NCBI RefSeq assembly: GCF_041435335.1
Contig: NZ_CP108430.1
Span: forward strand, 1,364,001-1,428,000
DNA from: Streptomyces sp. NBC_01283
GTDB taxonomy: Bacteria > Actinomycetota > Actinomycetes > Streptomycetales > Streptomycetaceae
Reading direction: 5' to 3'
Length of the DNA stretch: 64,000 nucleotides
Positions 34,016 through 43,615 of this stretch are shown here, piece after piece. Position 1 is the first letter of the stretch. Each line of letters opens with the position of its first letter. Under the pieces are notes generated by a model. That model worked only from the letters and a program-made list of their open reading frames with translations. It did not search any database and had not been told where the DNA came from. The position numbers were made by a program, and so were the translations under genes.

Positions 34016-35434
34016 GTGGAGTGGTTCACAGCGGATCAGTACTGGCTCGGCCGCCTCGTCTTCCAGCGGGCTCTCGCCGCGGTCTACCTCGTCGCGTTTT
34101 TGGGCGCGGCGCTGCAGTTCCGGGCGCTGATCGGGGAGCGTGGCATGCTGCCGGTGCCGCGCCACGTCCGGCGCGTGCCGTTCCGCCGGGCGCCGAGCCT
34201 CTTCCAGCTGCACTACTCGGACCGCTTCTTCGCCTTCGTCGCGTGGTCGGGCTGCGCCTGCGCGGTCGCGCTGCTCGCGGGCGCCGACGGTCTCCTCCCC
34301 CTCTGGGGCGGCATGCTGCTGTGGGTGGTGCCGTGGGCCCTGTACCTGTCGATCGTGAACGTGGGGCAGACCTGGTACGGCTTCGGCTGGGAGTCACTGC
34401 TCCTCGAGGTGGGCTTCCTCGCGGTCTTCCTCGGCAACGACGAGACGGCGCCGCCGGTGCTCGTCCTCTTCCTGCTGCGCTGGGTGCTGTTCCGCGTCGA
34501 GTTCGGGGCCGGGCTGATCAAGATGCGCGGCGACGCGTGCTGGCGCAAGCTCACCTGCCTGTACTTCCACCACGAGACACAGCCGATGCCGGGCCCGCTG
34601 AGCTGGTTCTTCCACCATCTGCCGCGGCCGGTCCACCGGATGGAGGTCGCGGCGAACCACTTCACCCAACTCGTCGTTCCCGTGCTGCTGTTCACGCCCC
34701 AGCCGGTCGCGACCGCCGCCGCCTGCCTGATGATCGTCACCCAGCTGTGGCTGGTCCTCTCGGGGAACTTCTCCTGGCTGAACTGGATGACGATCGTGCT
34801 CGCCGTGTCCGTCGTGGACCTGGGCGGCACGGGGACCCCGTCGACGTCGCCCGCCGCCCCGCTCTGGTACGAGGTGGTCGTCATCGCGGCGACGGCCCTG
34901 GTCCTGGGGCTGAGTTACCGGCCCGCGCGCAATCTGTTCTCGCGCCGGCAGATCATGAACTCCTCCTTCGACCCGCTGCATCTCGTCAACACGTACGGCG
35001 CGTTCGGCAGCGTCAGCCGCGTCCGCCAGGAAGTGGTCATCGAGGGGACGTCGGACACGTCCCCCCGCCAGGATTCGGAGTGGCGCGAGTACGGGTTCAA
35101 GGGCAAGCCGGGCGATGTGCGCCGCTGGCCACGCCAGTTCGCGCCGTACCATCTGCGGCTCGACTGGATGATGTGGTTCGCGGCGCTCTCCCCCGCCTAC
35201 GCGCGCCCGTGGTTCGGCCCGCTGGTGGAGCGGCTCCTGGACGGCGACCGGGACACGCTGCGGCTGCTGCGCCACGTCCCGTTCCCGCCGGACGAGCCTC
35301 CCGCGTACATCCGCGCCCGCCTCTACCGCTACCGCTACACGACCTGGCGTGAGTTGCGGAAGACGGGTGCCTGCTGGGAGCGGACGTACGTGCGGGAGTT
35401 CTGGCCGCCGACCCGGGTCAGCCCACCACGCTGA
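34016..35434 (+). CDS. lipase maturation factor family membrane protein
   Basis: 472-residue membrane protein. It begins YWLGRLVFQRALAAVYLVAF, has about five hydrophobic segments, and contains the family stretch TWYGFGWESLLLEVGFLAVFLG, ...FRVEFGAGLIKMRGDACWRKLTCLYFHHETQPMPGPLSWF and a soluble C-terminal part with PRQFAPYHLRLDWMMWFAA. This is the LMF1/LMF2 family; in vertebrates it matures lipases in the ER, and the bacterial role is not known. GTG start at 34016. Its last 17 bases overlap the convergent lactonase gene. Confidence 0.88.
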   Translation: MEWFTADQYWLGRLVFQRALAAVYLVAFLGAALQFRALIGERGMLPVPRHVRRVPFRRAPSLFQLHYSDRFFAFVAWSGCACAVALLAGADGLLPLWGGMLLWVVPWALYLSIVNVGQTWYGFGWESLLLEVGFLAVFLGNDETAPPVLVLFLLRWVLFRVEFGAGLIKMRGDACWRKLTCLYFHHETQPMPGPLSWFFHHLPRPVHRMEVAANHFTQLVVPVLLFTPQPVATAAACLMIVTQLWLVLSGNFSWLNWMTIVLAVSVVDLGGTGTPSTSPAAPLWYEVVVIAATALVLGLSYRPARNLFSRRQIMNSSFDPLHLVNTYGAFGSVSRVRQEVVIEGTSDTSPRQDSEWREYGFKGKPGDVRRWPRQFAPYHLRLDWMMWFAALSPAYARPWFGPLVERLLDGDRDTLRLLRHVPFPPDEPPAYIRARLYRYRYTTWRELRKTGACWERTYVREFWPPTRVSPPR

Positions 35435-36293
35435 GCCGGGGCGGCCGGAGGCGGTAGACGCGGGTCGCGGTCCCGGCGAACAGCGCGGCGCGTTCGGTGG
35501 CGCTCAGTGACTCGGTCAACTCTTGTGCCGCCTCGATGACTTGGGCGTACGTGGCGGCCAGGGTGCAGACGGGCCAGTCCGATCCGAACATCAGTCGGTC
35601 GGGGCCGAAGGCCTCCAGGACGGTGTCCGCGTACGGGCGCAGGTCGTCCACCGTCCAGGTCTTCGGGTCGGCTTCGGTGACCAGGCCGGAGAGTTTGCAG
35701 AAGGTGTTGGGGAGCGCGGCCAGCGAGCGTACGGCCGCCGCCCAGGGTTCGAGGGCGCCGGATGCGATGGGCGGCTTACCCAGGTGGTCGAGCACGAAGG
35801 TGAGTTCGGGGTGCTCCTGAGCCGCCTTGACGCAGGCCGGGAGCTGATGGGGCAGGACCACGAGGTCGTAGGGGAGGCCCGCCGTGCCGACCGCGGCCAG
35901 GCCCCGGCGCACGTCCGGCCGCAGCAGCCACTGCGGGTCGGGCTCTGCCTGGACTTGATGCCGGATGCCCACAAGGCGCTGCCCGCCCGGGAGTTGACGC
36001 ATTCCGGCAAGCGCGTCGGAGACATCCGGGTGGGTGAGGTCGGTCCATCCGACGACGCCCGCCACGAGGTCGCTCTCCGCGGCCAGGGCGAGGAACTCCG
36101 GGGTCTCCTCGGCGACGGTGACCGTCTGGACGAGCACGGTCGCGCCGACGCCCGCGGCACGCGCCTCGGGCAGGAGGTCGTCAAGGGAGAAGTTCCGGCG
36201 GATCGGGGCGAGCGCCTCGCCGGTGATCCATTCCTGGTCGCGCACGGAGAGGTCCCACACGTGGTGATGGGCGTCGACGAGGTCCGGTGTCAC
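35418..36293 (-). CDS. amidohydrolase, probable L-fucono-lactonase
   Basis: 291-residue amidohydrolase of the sugar-lactonase type. The metal-binding HxH motif is near the start (VDAHHHVWD), with FVLDHLGKPPI and the conserved Asp region FGSDWPVC. In the non-phosphorylative route it would open L-fucono-1,5-lactone to L-fuconate. Function is inferred from neighbours: its GTG start overlaps the mutarotase stop in a GTGA, and the other genes cover the remaining steps. It is the last gene of the operon. An ATG four codons upstream (36305) is the alternative start. Confidence 0.85.
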   Translation of the reverse strand: MTPDLVDAHHHVWDLSVRDQEWITGEALAPIRRNFSLDDLLPEARAAGVGATVLVQTVTVAEETPEFLALAAESDLVAGVVGWTDLTHPDVSDALAGMRQLPGGQRLVGIRHQVQAEPDPQWLLRPDVRRGLAAVGTAGLPYDLVVLPHQLPACVKAAQEHPELTFVLDHLGKPPIASGALEPWAAAVRSLAALPNTFCKLSGLVTEADPKTWTVDDLRPYADTVLEAFGPDRLMFGSDWPVCTLAATYAQVIEAAQELTESLSATERAALFAGTATRVYRLRPPRLSVVG

Positions 36294-36604
36294 GGCAGCT
36301 CCCATACGACGGGCAGTCCCGCGTCCGCGCCCTCGGCCGAGTAGTCGTGGACGACGTCCAGCAACTCGGCCATACGGGCCTGCCAGGCGATGTTGACCGG
36401 CAGCTTGTCCAGCTCCGCGAGCATGCGGGCGTAGTCCTCGCACTCCAGGACGTGGAAGAGATCGGTGCCGTCGCGCCAGATCGTCCAGGAGGTGGCGCCC
36501 GCCGCGCGGATGGCGGCGACCAGCTCGGCGGGCACCTCGCGGTGCGCGGCGTCGTACTCGGCGAGGCGGTCGGCGCGGACCTTGGTGTGCAGGGCGATTC
36601 TCAC
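36290..36604 (-). CDS. L-rhamnose mutarotase family protein (probable L-fucose anomer role)
   Basis: 104 residues, the same length as E. coli RhaM. It keeps the EY-x3-H catalytic pair (EYDAAH) and the WQARM segment of the RhaM family, so it should interconvert alpha and beta anomers of a 6-deoxyhexose. In this operon the sugar is more likely L-fucose than rhamnose, by context. GTG start at 36604 overlaps the aldo/keto reductase stop (GTGA) and its own stop overlaps the next start, so translation is coupled on both sides. Confidence 0.88.
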   Translation of the reverse strand: MRIALHTKVRADRLAEYDAAHREVPAELVAAIRAAGATSWTIWRDGTDLFHVLECEDYARMLAELDKLPVNIAWQARMAELLDVVHDYSAEGADAGLPVVWELP

Positions 36605-37596
36605 GCGGGGTCCTCTCCGGGGACGGGGGTGCCGAGGGGCAGCAGCCCTTCGGCGCGGGCTTCCTTCCAGAAGTCGTCGGGGACGACATGCGCGAACTGC
36701 GCTGCCGCGTCCCGGACTTCGTGGGGTGATCGGGCACCGACGAGGACGGTGGCGACCGCCGCGTGGCCGAAGGGGAAGGCGAGGGCGGCGGCACGCAGCG
36801 TGATGCCGTGCCGTTCCGCCATCGCCTTCAGGTGGCAGGCGCGGTCCACCAGAGCCCGGGGCGCGGTCGTGTAGTCGTAGGTCGCGCCGGGCCGGGGGTC
36901 GGCGAGCAGGCCCGAGTTGAAGACGCCCCCGATCACCACCGCCTTGCCGTACTCGTGCGCGGCGGGGAGCAGGTCGGTCAGGGCGCTCTGGTCCAGGAGC
37001 GTGTAGCGGCCCGCGCACAGGACCGCGTCGACGTCCGTGTCACGGACGAAGCGGGTGAGCATCGCCGTCTGGTTCATGCCCGCGCCGATCGCGCCCACGA
37101 CACCTTCCGAACGCAGCCGCTCCAGGGCCGGATACCCCTCACGGAAGGCCTCCTCCGCGTGGTCGTCCGGGTCGTGGAGGTAGACGACGTCGACGCGGTC
37201 GAGGCCGAGCCGGGTCAGGCTCGCCTCCAGGGAGCGGCGGATGCCGTCCGCGCTGAAGTCCCAGACGCGGCGGTGTGTGGCGGGGACGGCGAAGCCGTGG
37301 GCAAGGTCGTCGCCCACGGGCCGCTCCACTGCTTCGAGGAGGCGGCCCGCCTTGGTGGAGAGCGTGTACGACTCCCGGGGGCGTGTCCGCAGTGCCTCGC
37401 CCACCCGGCGTTCGGACAGGCCGATGCCGTAGTGCGGCGCCGTGTCGAAGTGGCGGATGCCCGCGTCCCATGCGGCGTCGATCGCCGCGGCGGCCTCCTC
37501 GTCGGTGATCGGGGTGTAGAGGTTGCCGAGTCCGGCGGCGCCGAAGGACAGCTCGGTCACCTCGACGCCGCCGGGTCCGATGCCGCGCCGGGCCAT
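36601..37596 (-). CDS. aldo/keto reductase, probable L-fucose dehydrogenase
   Basis: 331-residue NAD(P)-dependent AKR. The catalytic tetrad is visible: Asp and Tyr in FDTAPHYGIGLSE, Lys in STKAGRLL and His in VYLHDPDDH. It resembles the L-fucose / D-threo-aldose dehydrogenase group and would oxidise L-fucose to the lactone. ATG at 37596, five bases downstream of the SDR stop, with a GTGAGGGG site. Substrate is inferred from the operon. Confidence 0.87.
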   Translation of the reverse strand: MARRGIGPGGVEVTELSFGAAGLGNLYTPITDEEAAAAIDAAWDAGIRHFDTAPHYGIGLSERRVGEALRTRPRESYTLSTKAGRLLEAVERPVGDDLAHGFAVPATHRRVWDFSADGIRRSLEASLTRLGLDRVDVVYLHDPDDHAEEAFREGYPALERLRSEGVVGAIGAGMNQTAMLTRFVRDTDVDAVLCAGRYTLLDQSALTDLLPAAHEYGKAVVIGGVFNSGLLADPRPGATYDYTTAPRALVDRACHLKAMAERHGITLRAAALAFPFGHAAVATVLVGARSPHEVRDAAAQFAHVVPDDFWKEARAEGLLPLGTPVPGEDPA

Positions 37597-37601
37597 GCCC
37601 C

Positions 37602-38366
37602 TCACCGGCCGGCCGGCCGGAGCCGCAGGCCCTGCATGCCGCCGTCGACGGCGAGCGCGGTGCCTGTGGTGGCGCCGGAGAGCGGGCTCGCCAAGTAGGC
37701 GATGGCGCCCGCGACTTCGGCCGCCGAGACGAGGCGCCCGGTGGGCTGGCGGGCCGCGAGCGCGGCGCGCTCGGCCGCCGGGTCGGGCGCGGCGTCCAGG
37801 AGGCGGCCGACCCACGGGGTGTCGACGGTGCCGGGGTTGACGCAGTTCACGCGCACCCCCTCGCGGACGTGGTCCGCGGCCATGGCGAGCGTCAGGGAGA
37901 GCACCGCGCCCTTCGACGCCGAGTACAGGGCGCGCTGCGGGAGGCCCGCGGTGGCGGCGATCGAGCAGGTGTTGACGATCGCCGCATGGGCGGAGACACG
38001 CAGGTGCGGCAGGGCGGCGCGGGTGGTGCGGACGATCCCGAGGACGTTCACGTCGAGCACCTTGTGCCACTGGGCGTCGTCGTTGTCCTCGACGGTGCCC
38101 TGCGCGCCGATCCCCGCATTGTTGATCAGTACGTCGAGTCCGCCCAGGTCGGCCACCGCGGCGGCGACGGCTTCGCGCACCGAGGCGTCGTCGGAGACGT
38201 CGGCGCGGTGACCGGTGAGCGGCTTCTCCACGCCGCTCGGGTCGAGGTCGAGCACGGCGACCCGGGCGCCGCGCGCGGCGAGCAGTTCGGCGGTGGCCCG
38301 GCCGATGCCGGAGGCTCCGCCGGTGACCAGGGCCTTCAGGCCCTCGAAGTCCTGGGCGTCCGTCAT
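37602..38366 (-). CDS. SDR oxidoreductase, probable 2-keto-3-deoxy-L-fuconate 4-dehydrogenase
   Basis: 254-residue classical SDR. Cofactor motif [14 protein letters not shown] motif [11 protein letters not shown], catalytic Ser in [10 protein letters not shown] and YSASKG (YxxxK). In the pathway it would oxidise KDF to 2,4-diketo-3-deoxy-L-fuconate. The ATG at 38366 overlaps the fuconate dehydratase stop (ATGA). Confidence 0.88.
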   Translation of the reverse strand: MTDAQDFEGLKALVTGGASGIGRATAELLAARGARVAVLDLDPSGVEKPLTGHRADVSDDASVREAVAAAVADLGGLDVLINNAGIGAQGTVEDNDDAQWHKVLDVNVLGIVRTTRAALPHLRVSAHAAIVNTCSIAATAGLPQRALYSASKGAVLSLTLAMAADHVREGVRVNCVNPGTVDTPWVGRLLDAAPDPAAERAALAARQPTGRLVSAAEVAGAIAYLASPLSGATTGTALAVDGGMQGLRLRPAGR

Positions 38367-39703
38367 GCGGCTGCTCCTTTGCCCTGTGCGAGGTCGGCGG
38401 CCCAGAAGGCGCCGTCCGGATAGGTGAATTCGGCGAGGGACTCGGCCCGCATGGTGGCCGAGAAGCCCGGTGCGGTGGGCGCGACGTAGTGGCCCTCGCG
38501 CAGCACGACCGGGTCGATGAAGTGGTCGTGGAGGTGGTCGACGTACTCGATGACGCGGTTCTCGGTGGTCCCGGTCAGCGCCACGTAGTCGAACATGGAA
38601 AGGTGCTGGACTAGTTCGCACAGGCCGACGCCGCCCGCGTGCGGGCAGACCGGGACGCCGAACTTGGCGGCGAGCAGCAGGATCGCGAGGTTCTCGTTGA
38701 CGCCGCCGACGCGGGCGGCATCGATCTGCAATACATCAATCGCGCCCGCCTGGAGGAGCTGCTTGAAAACGATGCGGTTCTGGACGTGCTCGCCGGTGGC
38801 GACCTTGACCGGGGCGACCGCCGTGCGGATCGCCGCGTGGCCGAGGACGTCGTCGGGGCTGGTGGGCTCTTCGACCCAGTACGGGTCGAACTCCGCGAGG
38901 GCGCGCGTCCATTCGACGGCCTCGCCGACGTTCCAGCGCTGGTTGGCGTCGATCGCCATCCGGATGCCGGGTCCGATCGCCTCGCGGGCGGTGCGGCAGC
39001 GGCGTACGTCGTCCGCCAGGTCCGCGCCGACCTTCAGCTTGATCTGGGTGAAGCCGTCCGCCACGGCCTGGCGGGCGAGACGGGTCAGCTTCTCGTCGCT
39101 GTAGCCGAGCCAGCCCGGCGACGTCGTGTAGCCGGGGTAGCCGCGCTCGCGCAGCAGGACGTCGCGCTCGGCGGCCCCATGTCTGCCCGACTGGAGGATG
39201 TCCAGGGCCTCTTGCGGGGTGAGGGCGTCGGCGATGTAGCGGAAGTCGATCTGGGAGACCAGCCACTGGGGTTCGGCGTCCGCGAGGAAGCGCCACAGCG
39301 GCTTGCGCGCACGCTTGGCCGCCAGGTCCCACAGCGCGTTGACGACGGCGCCGATCGCCATGTGCATCACGCCCTTCTCCGGTCCCAGCCAGCGCAGTTG
39401 GCTGTCTCCGATGAGGTCGCGGTTCAACGTCCCCGGATCGGCGCAGACTTCCTCGACGGACCGGCCGAGCACGTGGTGGCGCAGCGCCTCGATCGCGGCG
39501 ACCTGGACGTCGTTGCCGCGCCCGATGGTGAAGGTGAAGCCGTGCCCCTCCAGGCCGTCGTCGGCGTCGGTGCGAAGCACCACATAGGCGGCGGAGTAGT
39601 CGGGGTCCGGGTTCATCGCGTCGGATCCGTCCAGCTCCCGCGAGGTCGGGAACCGTACGTCATAGGTGTCAACCGCGGTGATGCGGGCGGGAGTCGGGGA
39701 CAC
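38363..39703 (-). CDS. L-fuconate dehydratase (enolase superfamily)
   Basis: 446-residue enolase-superfamily enzyme of the FucD group. N-terminal cap, then the barrel with the K-x-K pair (IKLKVGAD), Mg ligands in [18 protein letters not shown] and VATGEH, and the His-containing [10 protein letters not shown]. It would remove water from L-fuconate to give 2-keto-3-deoxy-L-fuconate. Full family length and all catalytic positions present. GTG start at 39703. It is the most diagnostic gene for the L-fucose assignment. It follows the permease gene by 49 bases. Confidence 0.92.
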   Translation of the reverse strand: MSPTPARITAVDTYDVRFPTSRELDGSDAMNPDPDYSAAYVVLRTDADDGLEGHGFTFTIGRGNDVQVAAIEALRHHVLGRSVEEVCADPGTLNRDLIGDSQLRWLGPEKGVMHMAIGAVVNALWDLAAKRARKPLWRFLADAEPQWLVSQIDFRYIADALTPQEALDILQSGRHGAAERDVLLRERGYPGYTTSPGWLGYSDEKLTRLARQAVADGFTQIKLKVGADLADDVRRCRTAREAIGPGIRMAIDANQRWNVGEAVEWTRALAEFDPYWVEEPTSPDDVLGHAAIRTAVAPVKVATGEHVQNRIVFKQLLQAGAIDVLQIDAARVGGVNENLAILLLAAKFGVPVCPHAGGVGLCELVQHLSMFDYVALTGTTENRVIEYVDHLHDHFIDPVVLREGHYVAPTAPGFSATMRAESLAEFTYPDGAFWAADLAQGKGAAA

Positions 39704-39752
39704 AGGAGGCCTTTCCGGAAAGGGGCAAGGAGACGGGGAACCCGGAGCGGGG

Positions 39753-40802
39753 TCAGTCCTGTGCGCGGCCGGTGGTGACGCGCGCGATCATCAGGGCGAC
39801 CAGGATGATTCCGCCGTAGATGGCCTGGATCCAGAAGGACGGCACCTGGGCGAGAGTGAGCAGGTTCTGCACGACGCCGAGCAGCAGGACGCCGGTGAGT
39901 GCGCCGAACATGGTGCCCTTGCCGCCGTCGAGGCTGATGCCGCCGATGACCGCGGCCGCGAACACGGTGAAGATCATGTTCTGGCCCTGGTTGGCGTTGA
40001 TCGCGCCGACGTAACCGGTCTGCATCAGTCCGCCGACGGCGGCGAGGCATCCGGCGACGATGAACACGCCGAGCATCACGCGCTCGACGCGGATGCCGGC
40101 CGCGCGTGCCGCGTCCGCGTTGCCGCCGATGGCGTACAGCGCGCGACCCACGCGGTGGTACTTGAGGACGAAACCCGCGACGCCGAAGGAGACGGCGGCC
40201 AGCCAGACCGAGAGCGGGATGGTCAGGAACGTCGAGGTGGCGAGGGTGTAGAAGGCCTCGGGCATGCCGAAGAGCGTCTTGCCCTTGGTCGCGCCGACCA
40301 GCAGTCCGCGCAGCACGATCAGCATGGCCAGCGTCACGATGAACGCGTTGAGCTTGAGCTTCACCACGAGGATGCCGTTGAAGGCGCCGATGACCGCGCC
40401 GACGACGAGGATCGCGAGCAGCGACACCGCGACGGGCATCTCGGCGCCGAACCCGGCCTGCGCGGCGGGCAGCACGAGCAGCGCGCCGACGGCGGGCGCG
40501 ATGCCGACGACCGATTCGAGGGACAGGTCGAACTTGCCGGTGATGAGGACGAGCGACTCGGCGAGCACCACCATGGCGAGGGCGGCGGAGGCGCCGAGGA
40601 TGGAGATGAGGTTGCGCTCGGTGAGGAACGAGTCGTTCACCAGCGTGCCGAGCAGCATGAGCAGCAACAGGGCGGGAACCAGGGCGAGTTCGCGCGCCCT
40701 GCGCAGCAGCACGGAGCGTGCCTGGGCTCGGGCGTTGTCGGTCTTCTCGGTCAGCTCCGGTGCGGTCGAGGCCGACGGGGCCTTCGTGTCAGCCACGGTC
40801 AT
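39753..40802 (-). CDS. sugar ABC transporter permease, RbsC-type
   Basis: 349-residue inner-membrane protein of the BPD_transp_2 family with about 8-10 hydrophobic segments, including [20 protein letters not shown] and [25 protein letters not shown], which are typical of ribose/rhamnose-type permeases. Its ATG lies inside the end of the ATPase gene (14-base overlap), so the two are coupled. It is the only permease in the operon, so a homodimer is expected. Confidence 0.92.
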   Translation of the reverse strand: MTVADTKAPSASTAPELTEKTDNARAQARSVLLRRARELALVPALLLLMLLGTLVNDSFLTERNLISILGASAALAMVVLAESLVLITGKFDLSLESVVGIAPAVGALLVLPAAQAGFGAEMPVAVSLLAILVVGAVIGAFNGILVVKLKLNAFIVTLAMLIVLRGLLVGATKGKTLFGMPEAFYTLATSTFLTIPLSVWLAAVSFGVAGFVLKYHRVGRALYAIGGNADAARAAGIRVERVMLGVFIVAGCLAAVGGLMQTGYVGAINANQGQNMIFTVFAAAVIGGISLDGGKGTMFGALTGVLLLGVVQNLLTLAQVPSFWIQAIYGGIILVALMIARVTTGRAQD

Positions 40803-42360
40803 TCACTCCTTGCGCTCCTTCGGTTTCTTCCACGCCCTCGATCGACGCGATCAGCTCGTGGTCGTGCCAGCCCGCCGCATGCTCGGCGACCACCCGGCCG
40901 TGGAAGAGGACCAGGACGCGGTCGCAGCGCCGCAGGTCGTCCAGCTCGTCGGAGACGACGAGGACGGCGGTGCCGTCCTCGCGGGCGTTGTCCATGCGGG
41001 CGAGGAGTGACTCCTTGGACTTCACGTCGACGCCCGCGGTGGGGTTGATGAGGACGAGGAGCCGTGGGTCGGAGGCCAGGGCGCGGGCCATGACCACCTT
41101 CTGGGCGTTGCCGCCGGAGAGGTCGGACACGGGCTGGTCGGGTCCCTCGGCATGGATGTCGAGGCGGTCGATCAGCTCCTCGGCGAAGCCGCGCTTGCGC
41201 TCGGTGCGGACGAAGCCGTACTTCCCGAGCCGGTCGAGCACGGTCATCGTGGCGTTGTCGCCGATCGTCATCCCGAAGACCAGACCCTGGTCGTGCCGGT
41301 CGCGCGGTACGCACCCGACGCCGGCCCGCAGCGTGGCGGAGACATCCCCGAACGGGAGCCGCTTGCCGTCCAGTTGAGCGCTGCCTCCGGTCGGCGTGTG
41401 CAGCCCGGCGAAGGTCTCCGCGAGGTTGATCTTGCCGCTGCCGCTGGATCCGGCGAGGCCGACGACCTCGCCCTTGCGGACGGTCAGGTCGATGTTCTCG
41501 TACGACTCGCTGGTGAGGCCCGTGACGTCGAGCATCACAGGGGCGTCGGCGGGGACCTCGGTCCGGGCGACAGACTCCTCGGCGGCCTCCTTCTCCCGCA
41601 GTGCCTCCCCCGCCATCGCCTCGACCAGGGCGGCGCGCGGCAGGTCGGCCACCGGCGCGGTGGTGATCCAGCGGGCGTCGCGCAGGACCGTGACGGTCTG
41701 GCAGACCTCGTACACCTCCTGGAGGTGGTGCGAGATGAAGAGGAAGGTGACGCCGGATTCCTGGAGCGCCCGCATGCGCGTGAAGAGCCGCTCGATCTCC
41801 CGGTTGTCGAGCTGCGCGGTGGGCTCGTCCAGGACGATGAACCGCGCCCCGAAGCTGAGCGCCCGCGCGATCTCGACCATCTGCCGGTCCTCGACCTTGA
41901 GGTCGGCGGTCCGTGCGTCCGGGTCGACCCGGACGTCCCAGGTGTCGAGCACCTCGGCGGCCTGCGCCCGCAGCTTGCGCCAGCTGATGAAGCCGCCGCG
42001 CCCTTCGGGCTGCCGGTTGATGAAGAGGTTCTCGGCGACGGTGAGGTCGGGCACCACCGTGGGCTTCTGGTAGACGCAGGCGACCTTGCGGCGCCAGGCG
42101 TCGCGGTCGGTGAGCGCGGGCGCCGGTTCGCCGTCGAAGAGGACGGTGCCCGCGTCCGGGGCCTGGAGGCCGGTGAGGATGGTGACGAGGGTGGACTTGC
42201 CCGCGCCGTTGCGGCCGACGAGGGCGTGGGACTCACCGGGCAGGACGGCCAGCTGACCGTCCTGCAGCGCGACGGTGGGCCCGTACCGCTTGGCTATGCC
42301 GGTCGCTTCGACGAGCGCCGTCGGCCCCGGATCCGGGGACTTGGTCATCGGCGTACTCAT
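40789..42360 (-). CDS. sugar ABC transporter ATPase, RbsA/MglA-type (two domains)
   Basis: 523-residue fused double ATPase. First domain: Walker A GRNGAGKSTL, signature-like VEDRQMVEIARALSFG and Walker B FIVLDEP. Second domain: Walker A-like GSSGSGKINL, where the usual Ser/Thr after Lys is Ile, then LSGGNAQKVVMARAL and LLVLINPTAGVD. Degeneration of the second site is common in this family, so it probably has one active ATPase site. ATG at 42360 overlaps the binding-protein stop (ATGA). Confidence 0.92.
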   Translation of the reverse strand: MSTPMTKSPDPGPTALVEATGIAKRYGPTVALQDGQLAVLPGESHALVGRNGAGKSTLVTILTGLQAPDAGTVLFDGEPAPALTDRDAWRRKVACVYQKPTVVPDLTVAENLFINRQPEGRGGFISWRKLRAQAAEVLDTWDVRVDPDARTADLKVEDRQMVEIARALSFGARFIVLDEPTAQLDNREIERLFTRMRALQESGVTFLFISHHLQEVYEVCQTVTVLRDARWITTAPVADLPRAALVEAMAGEALREKEAAEESVARTEVPADAPVMLDVTGLTSESYENIDLTVRKGEVVGLAGSSGSGKINLAETFAGLHTPTGGSAQLDGKRLPFGDVSATLRAGVGCVPRDRHDQGLVFGMTIGDNATMTVLDRLGKYGFVRTERKRGFAEELIDRLDIHAEGPDQPVSDLSGGNAQKVVMARALASDPRLLVLINPTAGVDVKSKESLLARMDNAREDGTAVLVVSDELDDLRRCDRVLVLFHGRVVAEHAAGWHDHELIASIEGVEETEGAQGVNDRG

Positions 42361-43442
42361 TTGACCGTGTTGCCCCACAGCTTGGAGTCGTCCACGTTCT
42401 CCTTGGTGACCAGTGGAGCGGGCAGCTGGTCCTCAAGGATGCCGCTGGGCAGCTTCACGATCGTGGAGTCGTGGTCGGTCGGGCCCGGCTTGAACTTCTT
42501 CCCGTTCATCGCGGCCTTGATGTAGTACATCCCGTACTTGGCGTACGCGTCGGCGGGCTGCGAGACGGTGGCGTCGATCTGGCCCTTGCGGATGGCGTCG
42601 AACTCCTGCGGGATGCCGTCGTTCGAGATGACGGTGATGTGCCCCTGCTCGCCCGCCTTCTTCAGCATTCCCTTGGACTTCAGGGTCTGCAGGGTGGGCG
42701 CGAGATAGACGCCGCCCGCCTGCATGTAGATGCCCTTGATGTCGGGGTTGGAGTTGAGCAGCGTGTCCAGCTTCGACGCGGCCGTGTCGGACTCCCACTT
42801 GGCGGGGATCTCCAAAACCTTGAGCTTGGGGTACTTCTTCTTCACGCAGGTGCGGAACGCCTCGGAGCGCTCACGGCCGTTGACGGAGGCGAGGTCTCCC
42901 ATGATCTGGACGACCTTGCCGGTCTTGACCTGGTCACCGAGGTAGTCGCAGGCCTTCTCGCCGTACGCGACGTTGTTGGCCCGCACCACCATCGCGACCT
43001 TGCCCTTCTCGGGGGCGACGTCGACGGCGACCACGGGCACGCCCTTGCGTTCGGCCTGGTCGAGTCCGGCGGAGATCGCCGCGCTGTCGAGGGGTGCGAC
43101 GACGAGGCCCTTGACCCCCTGATTGAGCTGGTTGTTGATGTCGGTGATCTGCTGCGAGGGGTCGCTGTTGGAGTTGACCGTCTTGTTCGTGTCGACGTCC
43201 TCGGACTTCGCCATCTTCGGCACGTAGTCGTTGTACGACTGCCAGAACGGCGAGGTCAGCAGGGGCAGGATCACCCCCACCTTGCCCTCGCCGCCGCCCG
43301 CACCACCCGCGGGCGCCGCACTGTCCTTCGTACTGCCGCATGCCGTGAGCACGAGGGACGCGCAGGCGGCCGCGGCGGCGATCCGCACCACCCGCGAAGT
43401 CTCCGGCCTACTGCTCCTGTTGCGCACTGTTCTGCCGGCCAT
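42357..43442 (-). CDS. sugar-binding lipoprotein, RbsB-type, probable L-fucose
   Basis: 361-residue exported lipoprotein with lipobox VLTACGS and a periplasmic-binding-protein type 1 fold (VGVILPLLTSPFWQSY, GLVVAPLDSAAISAGLDQAERKG, IKGIYMQAGGVYLAP). It would capture the imported sugar outside the cell. First gene of the operon. The ATG at 43442 has a GAGGAG site; an ATG at 43457 is less likely. Expression should be controlled by the divergent GntR regulator through the operator sites upstream. Confidence 0.92.
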   Translation of the reverse strand: MAGRTVRNRSSRPETSRVVRIAAAAACASLVLTACGSTKDSAAPAGGAGGGEGKVGVILPLLTSPFWQSYNDYVPKMAKSEDVDTNKTVNSNSDPSQQITDINNQLNQGVKGLVVAPLDSAAISAGLDQAERKGVPVVAVDVAPEKGKVAMVVRANNVAYGEKACDYLGDQVKTGKVVQIMGDLASVNGRERSEAFRTCVKKKYPKLKVLEIPAKWESDTAASKLDTLLNSNPDIKGIYMQAGGVYLAPTLQTLKSKGMLKKAGEQGHITVISNDGIPQEFDAIRKGQIDATVSQPADAYAKYGMYYIKAAMNGKKFKPGPTDHDSTIVKLPSGILEDQLPAPLVTKENVDDSKLWGNTVK

Positions 43443-43490
43443 CTGACGGCTCCTCATCGAGCGTGAACGGACGAAGTCCTGGCGGGTCCT

Positions 43491-43522
43491 GGCGAGTTCT
43501 AGTGAGTCCTAGTGAGTCCTAG
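43491..43522. repeat. 10-bp tandem repeat in the fucose operon leader
   Basis: The unit AGTGAGTCCT occurs twice exactly (43501-43520) with a diverged copy before it. It lies in the transcribed leader or promoter-proximal region of the binding-protein gene. Confidence 0.7.
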
Positions 43523-43537
43523 CGACCGATGGGCGAA

Positions 43538-43565
43538 TATTTATCAGACCACTTGACGCTCACAA
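43538..43565 (-). promoter_or_regulatory. candidate promoter of the L-fucose operon
   Basis: On the minus strand TTGTGA (43565-43560) and TAAATA (43543-43538) are 16 bases apart, a plausible -35/-10 pair about 95 bases upstream of the binding-protein start. The downstream operator half lies within it, so bound regulator would block RNA polymerase. Confidence 0.5.
43541..43551. promoter_or_regulatory. second FadR-type operator-like site (one mismatch)
   Basis: TTATCAGACCA fits TNGTNNNACNA except for one base. It overlaps the predicted -10 region of the fucose operon. Confidence 0.5.
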
Positions 43566-43604
43566 CACCCCTCGGCGCCAAGTTTTCCTGCTTTCAGGCC
43601 GTAG

Positions 43605-43615
43605 TGGTCCGACCA
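43605..43615. promoter_or_regulatory. FadR-type GntR operator, perfect palindrome
   Basis: TGGTCCGACCA fits the TNGTNNNACNA consensus of FadR-subfamily regulators at all specified positions and is the core of a perfect 13-base palindrome (43604-43616). It lies 48 bases upstream of the divergent FCD-type GntR gene, between it and the fucose operon. Confidence 0.72.

Noticed and set aside
40789..42360. Degenerate second Walker A in the sugar ATPase as a sign of inactivation
   Set aside because: Loss of one of the two sites is usual in RbsA/MglA-type fused ATPases.
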